NCBI GenBank assembly: GCA_035532475.1
Contig: DATKQY010000082.1
Coordinates: 83,130-147,129 of the forward strand
Length of the DNA stretch: 64,000 nt
DNA from: DATKQY01 sp035532475
Lineage (GTDB): Bacteria; Actinomycetota; Acidimicrobiia; Acidimicrobiales; Bog-793
Direction of reading: 5' to 3'
Position 1 is the stretch's first letter. The number at the start of each line of letters is the position of its first letter. Below the pieces are notes generated by a model. It did not search any database. It had not been told where the DNA came from and saw only the letters and a list, made by a program, of their open reading frames with translations. Below, in pieces: positions 8,593 to 16,536 of the stretch. A program made the position numbers and the translations under genes.

Positions 8593-9663
8593 CTAGCCGG
8601 CAATCGTCCGGAGCGAGGCCGAGTCGAGCTTGACGGCGACCCGGCCGTCCAGTGAGAGTCCGAGCGCCACCGCGCTCGAGACGTCGGCGAGCAGGGGTCC
8701 GAGGTCGGTCATGAGGCCGACGCGGGTGACCGGTCCGAGGAAGGTCACGCTCGTGACCTTGCCCTCGAAGGTCCCCGGAGGCGGCTCGGGGCCGTTGGTG
8801 ATCATCGCGATGCCCACGTCCTCTGGTCGCGCGTAGAGGTCGATGCGCTCCCCGGCGGCACGCTCGAACCCGTGATTCGCCATCATGAAGCGGGTCGAGC
8901 CCACCTGGACGGTCCGATCCTGCTGGGACACGACGGTGCCCTCGAAGCGGTTCATCGTCCCGACGAAGCTCGCCACGAAGGCCGTCTTCGGCGCCCCGTA
9001 GATCTCCGCGGGCGTGCCCACCTGTTCGACGCGCCCGTTGGACATCACCGCGACGCGGTCGGAGATCGAGAGCGCCTCCTCCTGGTCGTGGGTGACGTAG
9101 AGCGCGGTGATCCCGAGCTGACGCTGGATCCGGCGGACCTCCTCGCGCAGCTGGACGCGCACCTTCGCGTCCAGCGCGGAGAGCGGCTCGTCGAGCAGGA
9201 GCACCTTCGGCTCGATCGCGAGCGACCTCGCCAGGGCGACGCGTTGCTGCTGACCCCCGGAGAGCTGGCGGGGGTAGCGGTCCATCATCGCCGCGAGACC
9301 GACCAGGTCGAGCAGCGCGGCGGCGCGGGTCGTACGCTCCTCGTGGCTCATCCGCCGGATCCGCATGCCGAACTCGACGTTCTGGCGAGCTGTCATGTTC
9401 GGGAACAGGCTGTAGGCCTGGAAGACCATGCCCATGTTCCTGCGGTTTGCGGGGAGGCCGAGCACGTCCTTGCCGTCGACGAGCACCTCGCCCGAGTCCG
9501 GGTACTCGAAGCCGGCGATGATCCGCAGCGCCGTCGTCTTCCCGCAGCCGCTAGGCCCGAGCATCGACACGAACTCGCCCGAGGCGATGTCCAAGGTGAG
9601 CTCTTGGAGCGCCGCCGTCTCGCCGAACGTTCGGCGCAGGGCTCGCAGTTGGACGGATGACAT
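8593..9663 (-). CDS. ABC importer ATPase, polyamine/phosphonate/iron (PotA-like) type
   Basis: 356 residues. Walker A is GPSGCGKTT (about 36-44), the Q-loop lies in MVFQAYSLFP, the signature is LSGGQQQRVALARSL, Walker B is VLLLDEPLSALD, and the H-loop is YVTHDQEEA. The C-terminal ~110 residues after SFVGTMNRFEG form a TOBE-like regulatory domain, as in PotA/FbpC/PhnT. It would power uptake through the two permeases encoded just upstream. Its AGGAG ribosome site overlaps the stop codon of the preceding permease gene, indicating translational coupling. Confidence 0.9.
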   Translation of the reverse strand: MSSVQLRALRRTFGETAALQELTLDIASGEFVSMLGPSGCGKTTALRIIAGFEYPDSGEVLVDGKDVLGLPANRRNMGMVFQAYSLFPNMTARQNVEFGMRIRRMSHEERTTRAAALLDLVGLAAMMDRYPRQLSGGQQQRVALARSLAIEPKVLLLDEPLSALDAKVRVQLREEVRRIQRQLGITALYVTHDQEEALSISDRVAVMSNGRVEQVGTPAEIYGAPKTAFVASFVGTMNRFEGTVVSQQDRTVQVGSTRFMMANHGFERAAGERIDLYARPEDVGIAMITNGPEPPPGTFEGKVTSVTFLGPVTRVGLMTDLGPLLADVSSAVALGLSLDGRVAVKLDSASLRTIAG

Positions 9664-9672
9664 CGCCGGCTC

Positions 9673-10542
9673 CTACTTGATGATCCCGGTCTGGGTCGGG
9701 GTGCGACCGCCGCGTCCCAGCACGAACAGCGCCAGCATGGCACCCCAGGTCAACAGGAGGCTGATCACCGACAGCGCGCCCGCCTCGTAGGACTGGCTGG
9801 TGCCGATGTTGTAGATGTAGACGGGATAGGTATTGAAGGCGAGCAGGCTCGCGATCGTGAACTCGCCCATCGCGATCGCCACGGTGAGCAGCGCCCCGCC
9901 GATGATCGCGGCACGCAGGTTCGGCAGGACCACCGTGAACAGTGTGCGGGCCGTCGAGGACCCGAGGCTCTCCGCCGCCTCGGTGAGCGTCTGCAGGTCC
10001 ATCGCCCGCAGGCCCGCGTCGAGGGAGCGGTAGAGGAACGGGAGGGCGAACACCACGTAGATCAGCGCCAGGACCTCCGGCCGGTCGATCAGCCAGGTGA
10101 ACGGGCGCAGGAAGGCGATCAGCCCGACGATCAGGACGATCGGTGGCACGACGAAGGGAAGCACCGAGACGAGGTCCATCGCCGGGCGGAGCCTCGGAAG
10201 CCGAAGGTGTACCCAAAAGGCCGTCGGCACCATGAGCAACAGGCCCACGACCACCGTCTCCAGTGCGATCTGCAGCGACATCCAAAAGCTCGTGCCGAAC
10301 TGCGGGTCGTCGAACACGGTCAGGTACCAGTGGAACGGCGACTGTCCGCTCGCCAGCCCGGAGAAGCTGTACTGCACCAGGGCGTACAGCGGCACCAGGA
10401 AGACCAGGGCGCCGACGAGGAGCCACAACAGGTGCCAGAGCGGGATCCGGCTCCTCGCCCGGCGCCACGCGTAGCTCCACGGGCGCCGCTGCTCGCCGCC
10501 CGACGCGAGACGCGAAGCGACGGGGGTGGTCTGGACGCTCAT
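9673..10542 (-). CDS. ABC importer permease 2 (PotC/PhnV type)
   Basis: 289 residues; ATG 10542 is used because it overlaps the stop of the upstream permease by 4 bp (ATGA). Six hydrophobic segments are visible, starting with HLLWLLVGALVFLVPLYALV. The coupling loop AAESLGSSTARTLFTVVLPN is the EAA motif that docks on the ATPase. It pairs with the 10539-11444 permease to form the channel. A frame open upstream to 10854 is antisense to permease 1 and was discarded. Confidence 0.87.
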   Translation of the reverse strand: MSVQTTPVASRLASGGEQRRPWSYAWRRARSRIPLWHLLWLLVGALVFLVPLYALVQYSFSGLASGQSPFHWYLTVFDDPQFGTSFWMSLQIALETVVVGLLLMVPTAFWVHLRLPRLRPAMDLVSVLPFVVPPIVLIVGLIAFLRPFTWLIDRPEVLALIYVVFALPFLYRSLDAGLRAMDLQTLTEAAESLGSSTARTLFTVVLPNLRAAIIGGALLTVAIAMGEFTIASLLAFNTYPVYIYNIGTSQSYEAGALSVISLLLTWGAMLALFVLGRGGRTPTQTGIIK

Positions 10543-11444
10543 CCGAGCCACCGGCTCGCCCGCCGTTGCAGCAGCGTGTACAGGCTGACGGTGACGGCGA
10601 TGATCACGATCATCCCGAATGCCAGCGCGTACGCAAGCTGGGGATTGAGCGTCAGGTTCCCGTTGATCAGCAGGCCGATCGTGGTCGTGACGAGGCCGGT
10701 CGAGCCGAGGGCGTAGGCGGTGGCGTACGCCGAGAAGGCGTTGCCGAACAGCAGCACCATCATCCCGAGCAGCGAGGGGGCGAGCACCGGCAACCCGACT
10801 CGCGCCCAGAAGGTGAACGAGCTTGCGCCGAGGTTCGCTGCGGCCTCCCGCCACTCCTTCTTCAGCCCCTCGATCGACGGCAGCACGAGCAGGATCATGA
10901 GCGGGAACTGGAAGTACAGATAGACGAGAGAGAGGCCGAGGAGGTTGGTGAGGAACAGCGGCGTGACGTGCAGCCCGACATGGCCGATCAGGCTGGTCAC
11001 GAGACCCGTGGTGCCGAGCGTGGCCGTGTAGGCGAACGCCAGCGGGACGCCGGCGAAGTTGGAGGCCACGCCCGAGAACGAGACGAGCACCGGGCGCAGG
11101 AACCTCGGTATGCCGTCGTGGAGGACGGCGTTGGCCACGAGGAAGCCGAGCACGCCGCCCATCGCGGCGCTGAGCGCGGAGACCTGCATGCTGAAACCGA
11201 ACGCGGCGAGGTTCTGCCCGTGGATCGCCTGATCCACGTTCGACCAGGTGAAGTGCCCGTGGGTGTCCCTGAAGGCGTTGACGATCAGCTCACCGGTCGG
11301 GATGAGCAGGAAGATCGTGATGTAGGCGATGAAGGGGACGACCCCGAGAAACGCCCAGCGGCGCAGGCCCGCCCGCCCCGACGGGCGGGCATGCGCGTCG
11401 ACAGCGGACCTCGGCGCCGACTCGGCAACCTCCGCGAGGGCCAA
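10539..11444 (-). CDS. ABC importer permease 1 (PotB/PhnU type)
   Basis: 301 residues, TTG start at 11444 preceded by an AGGA-containing ribosome site. After a charged N-terminus of about 27 residues come six hydrophobic segments (first: FLGVVPFIAYITIFLLIP). The EAA-type loop REAAANLGASSFTFWARVGL follows the fourth segment. The 40-bp gap from the binding-protein gene and the 4-bp overlap with permease 2 mark one operon. Confidence 0.87.
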   Translation of the reverse strand: MALAEVAESAPRSAVDAHARPSGRAGLRRWAFLGVVPFIAYITIFLLIPTGELIVNAFRDTHGHFTWSNVDQAIHGQNLAAFGFSMQVSALSAAMGGVLGFLVANAVLHDGIPRFLRPVLVSFSGVASNFAGVPLAFAYTATLGTTGLVTSLIGHVGLHVTPLFLTNLLGLSLVYLYFQFPLMILLVLPSIEGLKKEWREAAANLGASSFTFWARVGLPVLAPSLLGMMVLLFGNAFSAYATAYALGSTGLVTTTIGLLINGNLTLNPQLAYALAFGMIVIIAVTVSLYTLLQRRASRWLG

Positions 11445-11483
11445 CTGTGCCGTCCTGCCTGGGTCCTTAGCTCGGACCGGCGA

Positions 11484-12629
11484 TCACGCCCCGCCGACCA
11501 TCGACTGCCAGTTGGCGAGCACGACCTTCGTCGCCTTGGCCGTCTGCGCCTGGTTCGGGAACTGCACGCCGGTGTACTGGCTGGCCGGCGGCAGCAGCTT
11601 CTTCAGCGATGCCGGGATCACGCCGCGCTTCGCGAGGTCGGCGTAGCGGGCAGGGTGGGCGTAGCCGGCGAGATACAGCAGCTGGCCCTGGTCGGAGTAG
11701 ATGAACTCCTCCCACTGCTTGGCCGCCTTCGGGTGCGGGGCGTACTTGCTGATCGCCTGGCAGTAGAAGTTGCCGAACCGACCGGTCGTCGGGATGCTCA
11801 CCGTGTAATGCGGGTGCCCGTTGAACTGCTTGATGTAGCCGAGGTTCAGGTAGTCCCAGACGATGGCGATCGGCGTCGTGCCCTTCGAGATGTTCGCCGG
11901 GTAGCAGTCGACCGGGTTCCAGTTGCCGAGCTTCTTCAGCTGGGCGAAGAACTTGAGGCCCGGCATGATGTTGTCGAGCGAGCCCCCGTTGGCGAGGGCG
12001 GCCGACCACACCGCGGCGAGGGCGTCGCCGGCGCTCCGCGGGTCGCCGTCGATCGACACCATGCCCTTGTACTCCGGCTTCTTCAGGTCCGCCCAGGTGA
12101 CCGGCGGGTGCTTCACCACCGAGCGGTTGGCGCCGAAGGAGATGACGCCGTAGTAGTCGCCGTACCAGCGTCCGGCGGCATCCTTCATGTTGGCCGGGAT
12201 GGTGCTCCAGGTGGAGACCTTGTAGGGCTGGAAGTCCTTCACCCCCTGGACGGCGATGGCGGGTGACACGTCAACGACGTCCGGCTCCTTGCTGAGCCCC
12301 TTCAGTGACGTCACCGCCGCCAACTCCTGGGCCGAGGTGCCGTCGGGGTTCGCCGAGTTGACGGTGATGTGGTACTTCGACTGGAAGGTCTTGATGATGT
12401 TCCCGTAGTTCGCCCAGGTGGGAGGCAGGGCGATGACGTTGAGCGCGCCCTCGGTCGCGGCCCGCCCCTCGACGAGCCCCCGCGTGCTGGCGCCGGCACC
12501 CGTCTCGAGCAGCGCGCTCACTCCGCCGATGCTGGCGACGCCGGCGGCGCCGATGAGCGCGTCGCGAAGGAAGCGCCGACGGTCATAACCCGCATCTGCT
12601 GTGTCGCGCTCGCCTGGTTCGAGAGCCAC
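11484..12629 (-). CDS. ABC importer substrate-binding protein with Tat-type signal
   Basis: 381 residues from GTG 12629, chosen because AAGGAGG lies 8 bases upstream (12638-12644). The N-terminus has a twin-arginine motif (YDRRRFLRDALIG) and a hydrophobic stretch, so it is probably exported folded. The mature part, from EGALNVIALPPTWANYGNII onward, has the two-lobe arrangement of spermidine/putrescine, 2-aminoethylphosphonate and iron binding proteins. Landmarks are DVVDVSPAIAVQGV and the C-terminal AAKQWEEFIYSDQGQ helix, which is typical of this class. The ligand is not readable from sequence; the phosphoesterase genes at both ends of the neighbourhood make a phosphorus compound one candidate. 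Confidence 0.85.
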   Translation of the reverse strand: MALEPGERDTADAGYDRRRFLRDALIGAAGVASIGGVSALLETGAGASTRGLVEGRAATEGALNVIALPPTWANYGNIIKTFQSKYHITVNSANPDGTSAQELAAVTSLKGLSKEPDVVDVSPAIAVQGVKDFQPYKVSTWSTIPANMKDAAGRWYGDYYGVISFGANRSVVKHPPVTWADLKKPEYKGMVSIDGDPRSAGDALAAVWSAALANGGSLDNIMPGLKFFAQLKKLGNWNPVDCYPANISKGTTPIAIVWDYLNLGYIKQFNGHPHYTVSIPTTGRFGNFYCQAISKYAPHPKAAKQWEEFIYSDQGQLLYLAGYAHPARYADLAKRGVIPASLKKLLPPASQYTGVQFPNQAQTAKATKVVLANWQSMVGGA

Positions 12630-12649
12630 GTGAGGCACCTCCTTGTTGA

Positions 12650-12666
12650 AATGGGCATGGCCCATT
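12650..12666. promoter_or_regulatory. Inverted repeat upstream of the ABC importer operon
   Basis: AATGGGC-ATG-GCCCATT is a perfect 7-bp inverted repeat with a 3-base centre. It lies 6 bp upstream of the ribosome site of the binding-protein gene, a position suited to a repressor operator. No regulator gene is adjacent. Confidence 0.45.
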
Positions 12667-12782
12667 GGCCGCCCCCCCATTGATCCCGAACCCTACTCCC
12701 AGCGGTCGTTTCGCGGCGGACGTCCCGGCGCGCCGGCGGGCGCGCTCGGCAGGGGAGGGGCCGCGTCGGCTGAGTGGCTCGC

Positions 12783-13643
12783 TCAGCGGCTGATGAGCAG
12801 GATCCCCGCGGCGACCAGCACCGCAGAGGCGACACGGCGGGCTCCGAAGCGCTCGCGGAGCACGAAGGTCCCGATGAGCGCGGCGGTGATCACGCTCGTC
12901 TCGCGAAGCGCGGCGACCTCGGCGAGGGGCGCCCTGCTCTGGGCCCAGAGCACCGCGCCGTAGGCGAGGAAGGTGAGCGCCCCCGCCGTCAGCCCGGTCC
13001 CGAGCACCCGCGGCGTCGCCCAGGCCGCAGGAGGTCTGCGGACGAGGGCGACGACGGGAAAGACCGGACCCTCCAGCACGAAGAGCAGCGCCGCGTACGC
13101 GAGCGGGTTGTGCGCGTGCCGGACGCCGATTCCGTCGACGAGCGAGTAGGAGGCGATCGTGAGCCCGGTCAGGATGGCGGCCCCCACCGCCGGCAGGTCC
13201 GCCCGGGCGATCCGTCCGGAGGACAGCGCCAGGCTCATCAGCCCTCCGGCGAGGATGGTCACGCCGCAGAGCTCGAGCCCGGCGAGGCGCTCGCCGACGA
13301 AGAGGTACGCACCGAGCGCGACGACGAGCGGCGAGGTCCCCCTGGCGATGGGATACACCTGGTTGAACGAGCCCAGGCGGTAGCAGTTCATCAGGGCGGC
13401 GTCGTAGACGAGGCGCAGGACCGTCGAGACGATCGCGAAGGCGAGGCAGGCGCGCGAGGGAAGCCCGGTCAGCGCGAGCGTCGCGCCGCCGCCCGCTGTC
13501 AGGACGACGCCGATCAACGCGAACGCGATCAGCCGGTCCTCGACGTGCTTCGCGATTGCATTCCAGCACGCATGGAGCACGCCTGCGCCGATGACCACCA
13601 GCGCTACCAGCGAGCCCAGATGCGTCTGTGCGATCGTTCCCAC
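12783..13643 (-). CDS. EamA/DMT-family transporter
   Basis: 286 residues from GTG 13643. The protein has about ten hydrophobic segments in two similar halves, each of about 140 residues, as in drug/metabolite transporters. The first half contains NQVYPIARGTSPLVVALGAYLF and the second contains AEVAALRETSVITAALIGTF. Both match the Pro/Arg-Gly...E motif found at the end of each EamA repeat. The frame remains open to 13853, but that part is Pro/Arg-rich and overlaps the divergent arfB region. The substrate cannot be assigned. It is separated by 103 bp from the divergent arfB. Confidence 0.85.
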   Translation of the reverse strand: MGTIAQTHLGSLVALVVIGAGVLHACWNAIAKHVEDRLIAFALIGVVLTAGGGATLALTGLPSRACLAFAIVSTVLRLVYDAALMNCYRLGSFNQVYPIARGTSPLVVALGAYLFVGERLAGLELCGVTILAGGLMSLALSSGRIARADLPAVGAAILTGLTIASYSLVDGIGVRHAHNPLAYAALLFVLEGPVFPVVALVRRPPAAWATPRVLGTGLTAGALTFLAYGAVLWAQSRAPLAEVAALRETSVITAALIGTFVLRERFGARRVASAVLVAAGILLISR

Positions 13644-13745
13644 CCCCGCCCGGCACAGTCTTGCTCGCCGCGGCGATGCTGACCAGCACGCCGCCCGCGT
13701 ACCCGTTGAGACTGGTCCAAGCCCGCCCCGTGCGAGCATGTCGGG

Positions 13746-14171
13746 GTGGCTCGGGTGACGGATCGGGGATTGCACGTGAGCCGGTCGTGCACCATCGCGC
13801 CCGATGACCTGGAGTGGCGGTTCAGCGGAAGCGGCGGTCCCGGCGGCCAGCATGCGAACACCGCCAACACCCGCGTCGAGCTCCGCTTCGACGTCGAGTC
13901 ATCGCGATCCCTCGGCCCGCGCCAGCGCGCCAGGCTGCTCGAGCGGCTCGGGCCCGTGGTGCGCGTCGTGGCCTCCGACGAGCGTTCGCAGGCGCGCAAC
14001 CGCCAGCTCGCGCTGGAGCGTCTGGGGGAGCGGCTCGAGGCGGCGCTGCGCGTCGAGCGTCCGAGGCTGCCGACGGCACCGACCCTCGCGTCGAGGCAGC
14101 GGCGTCTCGACGCGAAGCGTCGGCAGTCGGCCCGGAAGCGGGATCGCCGTCAGCCCGGGTCCGAGTCGTAG
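13746..14171 (+). CDS. arfB: ArfB-type peptidyl-tRNA hydrolase for ribosome rescue
   Basis: 141 residues, GTG start. The catalytic loop SGSGGPGGQHANTANTRVEL contains the GGQ tripeptide shared with class I release factors. The C-terminal third (RQRRLDAKRRQSARKRDRRQ) is the basic tail that enters the empty mRNA channel of stalled ribosomes in the ArfB/YaeJ family. The enzyme would hydrolyse peptidyl-tRNA on non-stop ribosomes. The short length and absence of a codon-recognition domain separate it from RF1/RF2. A later in-frame GTG (VSRSCTIAP) could be the true start. Confidence 0.9.
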   Translation: MARVTDRGLHVSRSCTIAPDDLEWRFSGSGGPGGQHANTANTRVELRFDVESSRSLGPRQRARLLERLGPVVRVVASDERSQARNRQLALERLGERLEAALRVERPRLPTAPTLASRQRRLDAKRRQSARKRDRRQPGSES

Positions 14172-14340
14172 CCGACCGATCCCGGGCGGGAGCTCGGGGC
14201 CCCCTCGGCGTCAGCGCGGGGGGCACGGTTGGTCCGGCAGACGCCTCGGTCCTCCAGGTGACCGTGGAATCCTCGACCGTGGGTGTACCGCGTGACGACG
14301 CGCAGGAGGCGCCGCGCTGCACCCGGCCGGCCGGCGGAGG

Positions 14341-15051
14341 TCAGGCCCAGGACTCGGGGATGACCCCGGCATGTGCGGCCGAGGCCGCGTAGTACGCCCA
14401 CAGCTTCTCGGCGTGGTGCTGGCGGTCGAAGGTCGAGAGGAACGCCTCGGTCTCGTCCTTGTCGAGCGGCAGTACCGTGCCGAGGACCGTCGCTTGCGCG
14501 AGGGTGTCGGCGTTCTCGACGAAGTGCACCGCGTCGGCGAACAGGGTCGGTACATCCTCGGCGACGACGACCTCGCCGTGCGCCCGCAGGAGGGCGCCGT
14601 TGGCGCTCCCGAGCGTCAGCGCGAGCGCCGCCCCGAGCGCCGGCGTGTCGATGTGGGCCGCATTGTGATGGACGGGGATGCCCGTTGCCCAACGGGCGGC
14701 ATGGTTCTTGACGGGGACGAGCTCGAGGCCCTGGACGAGGCTGAACAACGTGGTCCGGTCGTGGTGGAAGTGGACCACGGCGCCCACGTCCTCGCGCCTT
14801 TTGTAGATCTCGCTGTGGATGAACAGCTCCGACGGCGGCTTCCCGTCGCCCTCGAGGACCCGGCCATCGAGGTCGACGACCAGCAGGCGATCGGGCTCAA
14901 GCTCCGCGCGGACGTCGGCGACCCGTTGGATCAGGAAGCGGTCTCCCTCCGCCAGGCGGGCGCTCACGTGGCCGCTGTACTCCATGACCCCTGCCGCCAC
15001 GAGCATTCTCGTGCACATGGCGATCTCGCTGCGTTGACGATCCAACTTCAC
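14341..15051 (-). CDS. Class II aldolase/adducin-family protein 1 (candidate decarboxylase or aldolase)
   Basis: 236 residues, GTG start at 15051 with a purine-rich AGGGGG upstream. The fold signature is present: GHVSAR near residue 28, PPSELFIHSEIYK with the catalytic acid, AVVHFHHDRTT with metal-binding His at about 94 and 96, and LLRAHGEVVV with the third His. Known members are zinc- or metal-dependent aldolases, epimerases and, in phthalate pathways, 3,4-dihydroxyphthalate decarboxylase. It is divergent from the VOC gene, and the shared operator-like repeat at 15119-15133 lies 67 bp upstream. This is one of three paralogues in the cluster (also 15802-16536 and 23770-24486). Confidence 0.83.
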   Translation of the reverse strand: MKLDRQRSEIAMCTRMLVAAGVMEYSGHVSARLAEGDRFLIQRVADVRAELEPDRLLVVDLDGRVLEGDGKPPSELFIHSEIYKRREDVGAVVHFHHDRTTLFSLVQGLELVPVKNHAARWATGIPVHHNAAHIDTPALGAALALTLGSANGALLRAHGEVVVAEDVPTLFADAVHFVENADTLAQATVLGTVLPLDKDETEAFLSTFDRQHHAEKLWAYYAASAAHAGVIPESWA

Positions 15052-15101
15052 GACCCCCTGACGTCGATGTCCGGACCCGGTACCCGGACGGCATCCGTGC
15101 C

Positions 15102-15133
15102 TTGACCGGCCTGTAGCGCAGAACTACTTTCTT
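15102..15133 (+). promoter_or_regulatory. Promoter with regulon operator site 1
   Basis: TTGACC (15102-15107), a 17-base spacer, then TACTTT (15125-15130) form a sigma-70-type promoter reading toward the VOC gene. The inverted repeat CAGAA-CTACT-TTCTT (15119-15133) covers its -10 element. The same site lies upstream of the divergent aldolase gene at 15051. It is one of seven similar repeats in the cluster. Confidence 0.65.
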
Positions 15134-15205
15134 CCGCATCGTCACGCTGCGAACTGCCCCACGAAGCGAGGCTGCCAGGCAGCCGTCCGCCACGGCCCCC
15201 ATCGC

Positions 15206-15712
15206 ATGACGAGCTCGACCGGCATCACCGGACTCGGTCACGTCGGGCTGTGGGTCGACGACCTCGATGTGATGCGGGACTTCTTCGTCGAGGTGCTCGG
15301 CCTCACCGTCACCGACGAGGACGCGGAGCTGGGCATGGTGTTCCTCTCGTCGTGTCCCGAAACGGAGCACCACGAGATGGTGCTCCAGGCCGGGCGTCGG
15401 GCAGCAACGGACACCCGGTTGGTCCACCAGATCTCCTGGCGCGTCGAGAGCATCGAGCAGCTCCAGGCGTTCGACCGATGCTTCGCTGAGCGGGGCATCA
15501 GGGTGCAGCAACGGGTCACCCACGGCAACGCGCTCGGCATCTACTTCTTCGATCCGGAGGGCAACCGGCTCGAGGTCTACTTCGCGACCGGCGAGGAGGT
15601 GCCACAGCCGTTCCGCAAGACGATCAGCATGGACCTCCCGCCCGAGCGGCTGCTCGCGGAGTCGAGGCGCCTGGTCGACACGGGTGGCGAGCGCTACCAG
15701 CCGGCGCCCTGA
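15206..15712 (+). CDS. VOC-superfamily protein, extradiol dioxygenase/glyoxalase-like
   Basis: 168 residues. It starts with ITGLGHVGLWVDDLDVMRDF and contains two beta-alpha-beta-beta-beta modules. Metal-ligand candidates are His in GLGHVGL (about residue 12), His in TRLVHQISWRV and Glu in NRLEVYFATG, the usual H...H...E set of extradiol dioxygenases and glyoxalases. FFDPEGNRLEVYF is the family's C-terminal signature. It could cleave a catechol-type ring or act as an isomerase. The placement beside ring-decarboxylation genes favours an aromatic substrate, by inference. Confidence 0.82.
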   Translation: MTSSTGITGLGHVGLWVDDLDVMRDFFVEVLGLTVTDEDAELGMVFLSSCPETEHHEMVLQAGRRAATDTRLVHQISWRVESIEQLQAFDRCFAERGIRVQQRVTHGNALGIYFFDPEGNRLEVYFATGEEVPQPFRKTISMDLPPERLLAESRRLVDTGGERYQPAP

Positions 15713-15801
15713 GCTGGCGCACCGCCGGTGACACCGGTCGGCGCCGCGGGGCTGACCTCGTCGGCGCCGGGTCGGCCCGCCGCCGCACACGACCGCGCCG
15801 C

Positions 15802-16536
15802 TCAAGGCTCGAGCACGCCGCGATGGCGTGCCTTTGCCAGGTAGTAGCGCCACACCTGCTCGTCGTTGAACGCCGAGCCGAGGTCGGGCAGGTCCTCCAG
15901 GTCCTCGTCGGTCACGAGGCTCGCCTCCCGGCCGGTGCCGGTCACGAGGGCCGTCATCCTGGCCAGTGCCGTGAAGTTCAGTGCGCGCACCACCGCCTGT
16001 TGGACGGTCGCGCCGACCGCGGTGAGCCCGTGCCCGCGCAGGACGCACACCGGCGCGTCGCCCATCAGCTCGACCATCGCGGTCGCACGCTCCCGCCGCC
16101 TGACGAGCCCCGCGAAGTCGAGCGTCGGTACGACCCCGGCGAGCTTCATCGCGGGGATGTTGAACGCTCCGAAGACGGGCCGGTACTCGAGACCGGTGAT
16201 GCTGCACAGGACGACCTCGGGGGGATGCGCATGGACCACCGCGCCGACCTCGGGTCGGGCGCGGAGCGTCTCGGTGTGGATCGGCAGCTCGACGGGCAGC
16301 CGGTAGGGAGAGCTGGCGTCCTCGAGCTCGCCGTCGAGGCTGGCGAGCTGGATGTCCTCGCGCGACGTGAACAGGAGTCCGTGCTCGTGGGGTCCCCGGC
16401 AGCGCACGAGCAGCGACGCCTCGTCGACGCGCATGCTCACGTGGCCGAGGACCTCGTCGACGAGGCCCTCCATCGCGAGGATGCGGCAGGCGTCCGCGAC
16501 GAGACCACGTGCCTCGTCGAGATTCGTGGCGATCAT
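15802..16536 (-). CDS. Class II aldolase/adducin-family protein 2
   Basis: 244 residues, ATG at 16536 overlapping the stop of the upstream cupin gene by 4 bp. Motifs: LGHVSMRVD, PVELPIHTETLRARPEVGAV with the catalytic acid, VVHAHPPEVV with two metal-binding His, and VLRGHGLTAVG with the third. It ends the EutA-like, cupin, aldolase operon. In aromatic catabolism this family includes decarboxylases of dihydroxylated ring carboxylates; true carbon-carbon lyase activity on a ring-cleavage product is the alternative. Confidence 0.83.
   Translation of the reverse strand: MIATNLDEARGLVADACRILAMEGLVDEVLGHVSMRVDEASLLVRCRGPHEHGLLFTSREDIQLASLDGELEDASSPYRLPVELPIHTETLRARPEVGAVVHAHPPEVVLCSITGLEYRPVFGAFNIPAMKLAGVVPTLDFAGLVRRRERATAMVELMGDAPVCVLRGHGLTAVGATVQQAVVRALNFTALARMTALVTGTGREASLVTDEDLEDLPDLGSAFNDEQVWRYYLAKARHRGVLEP

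Noticed and set aside
5461..8655. A 1064-codon open frame on the plus strand
   Set aside because: It runs through the phosphoesterase in another frame and then antisense through the metallophosphoesterase. The translation is Arg/Pro-rich without domains, a normal effect of very high GC.
15713..15801. Repeated GTCGGCGCCG and CACCGG stretches between the VOC gene and aldolase 2
   Set aside because: Possible weak hairpins between convergent genes, but the pairings are ambiguous in such GC-rich DNA, so no terminator is called.
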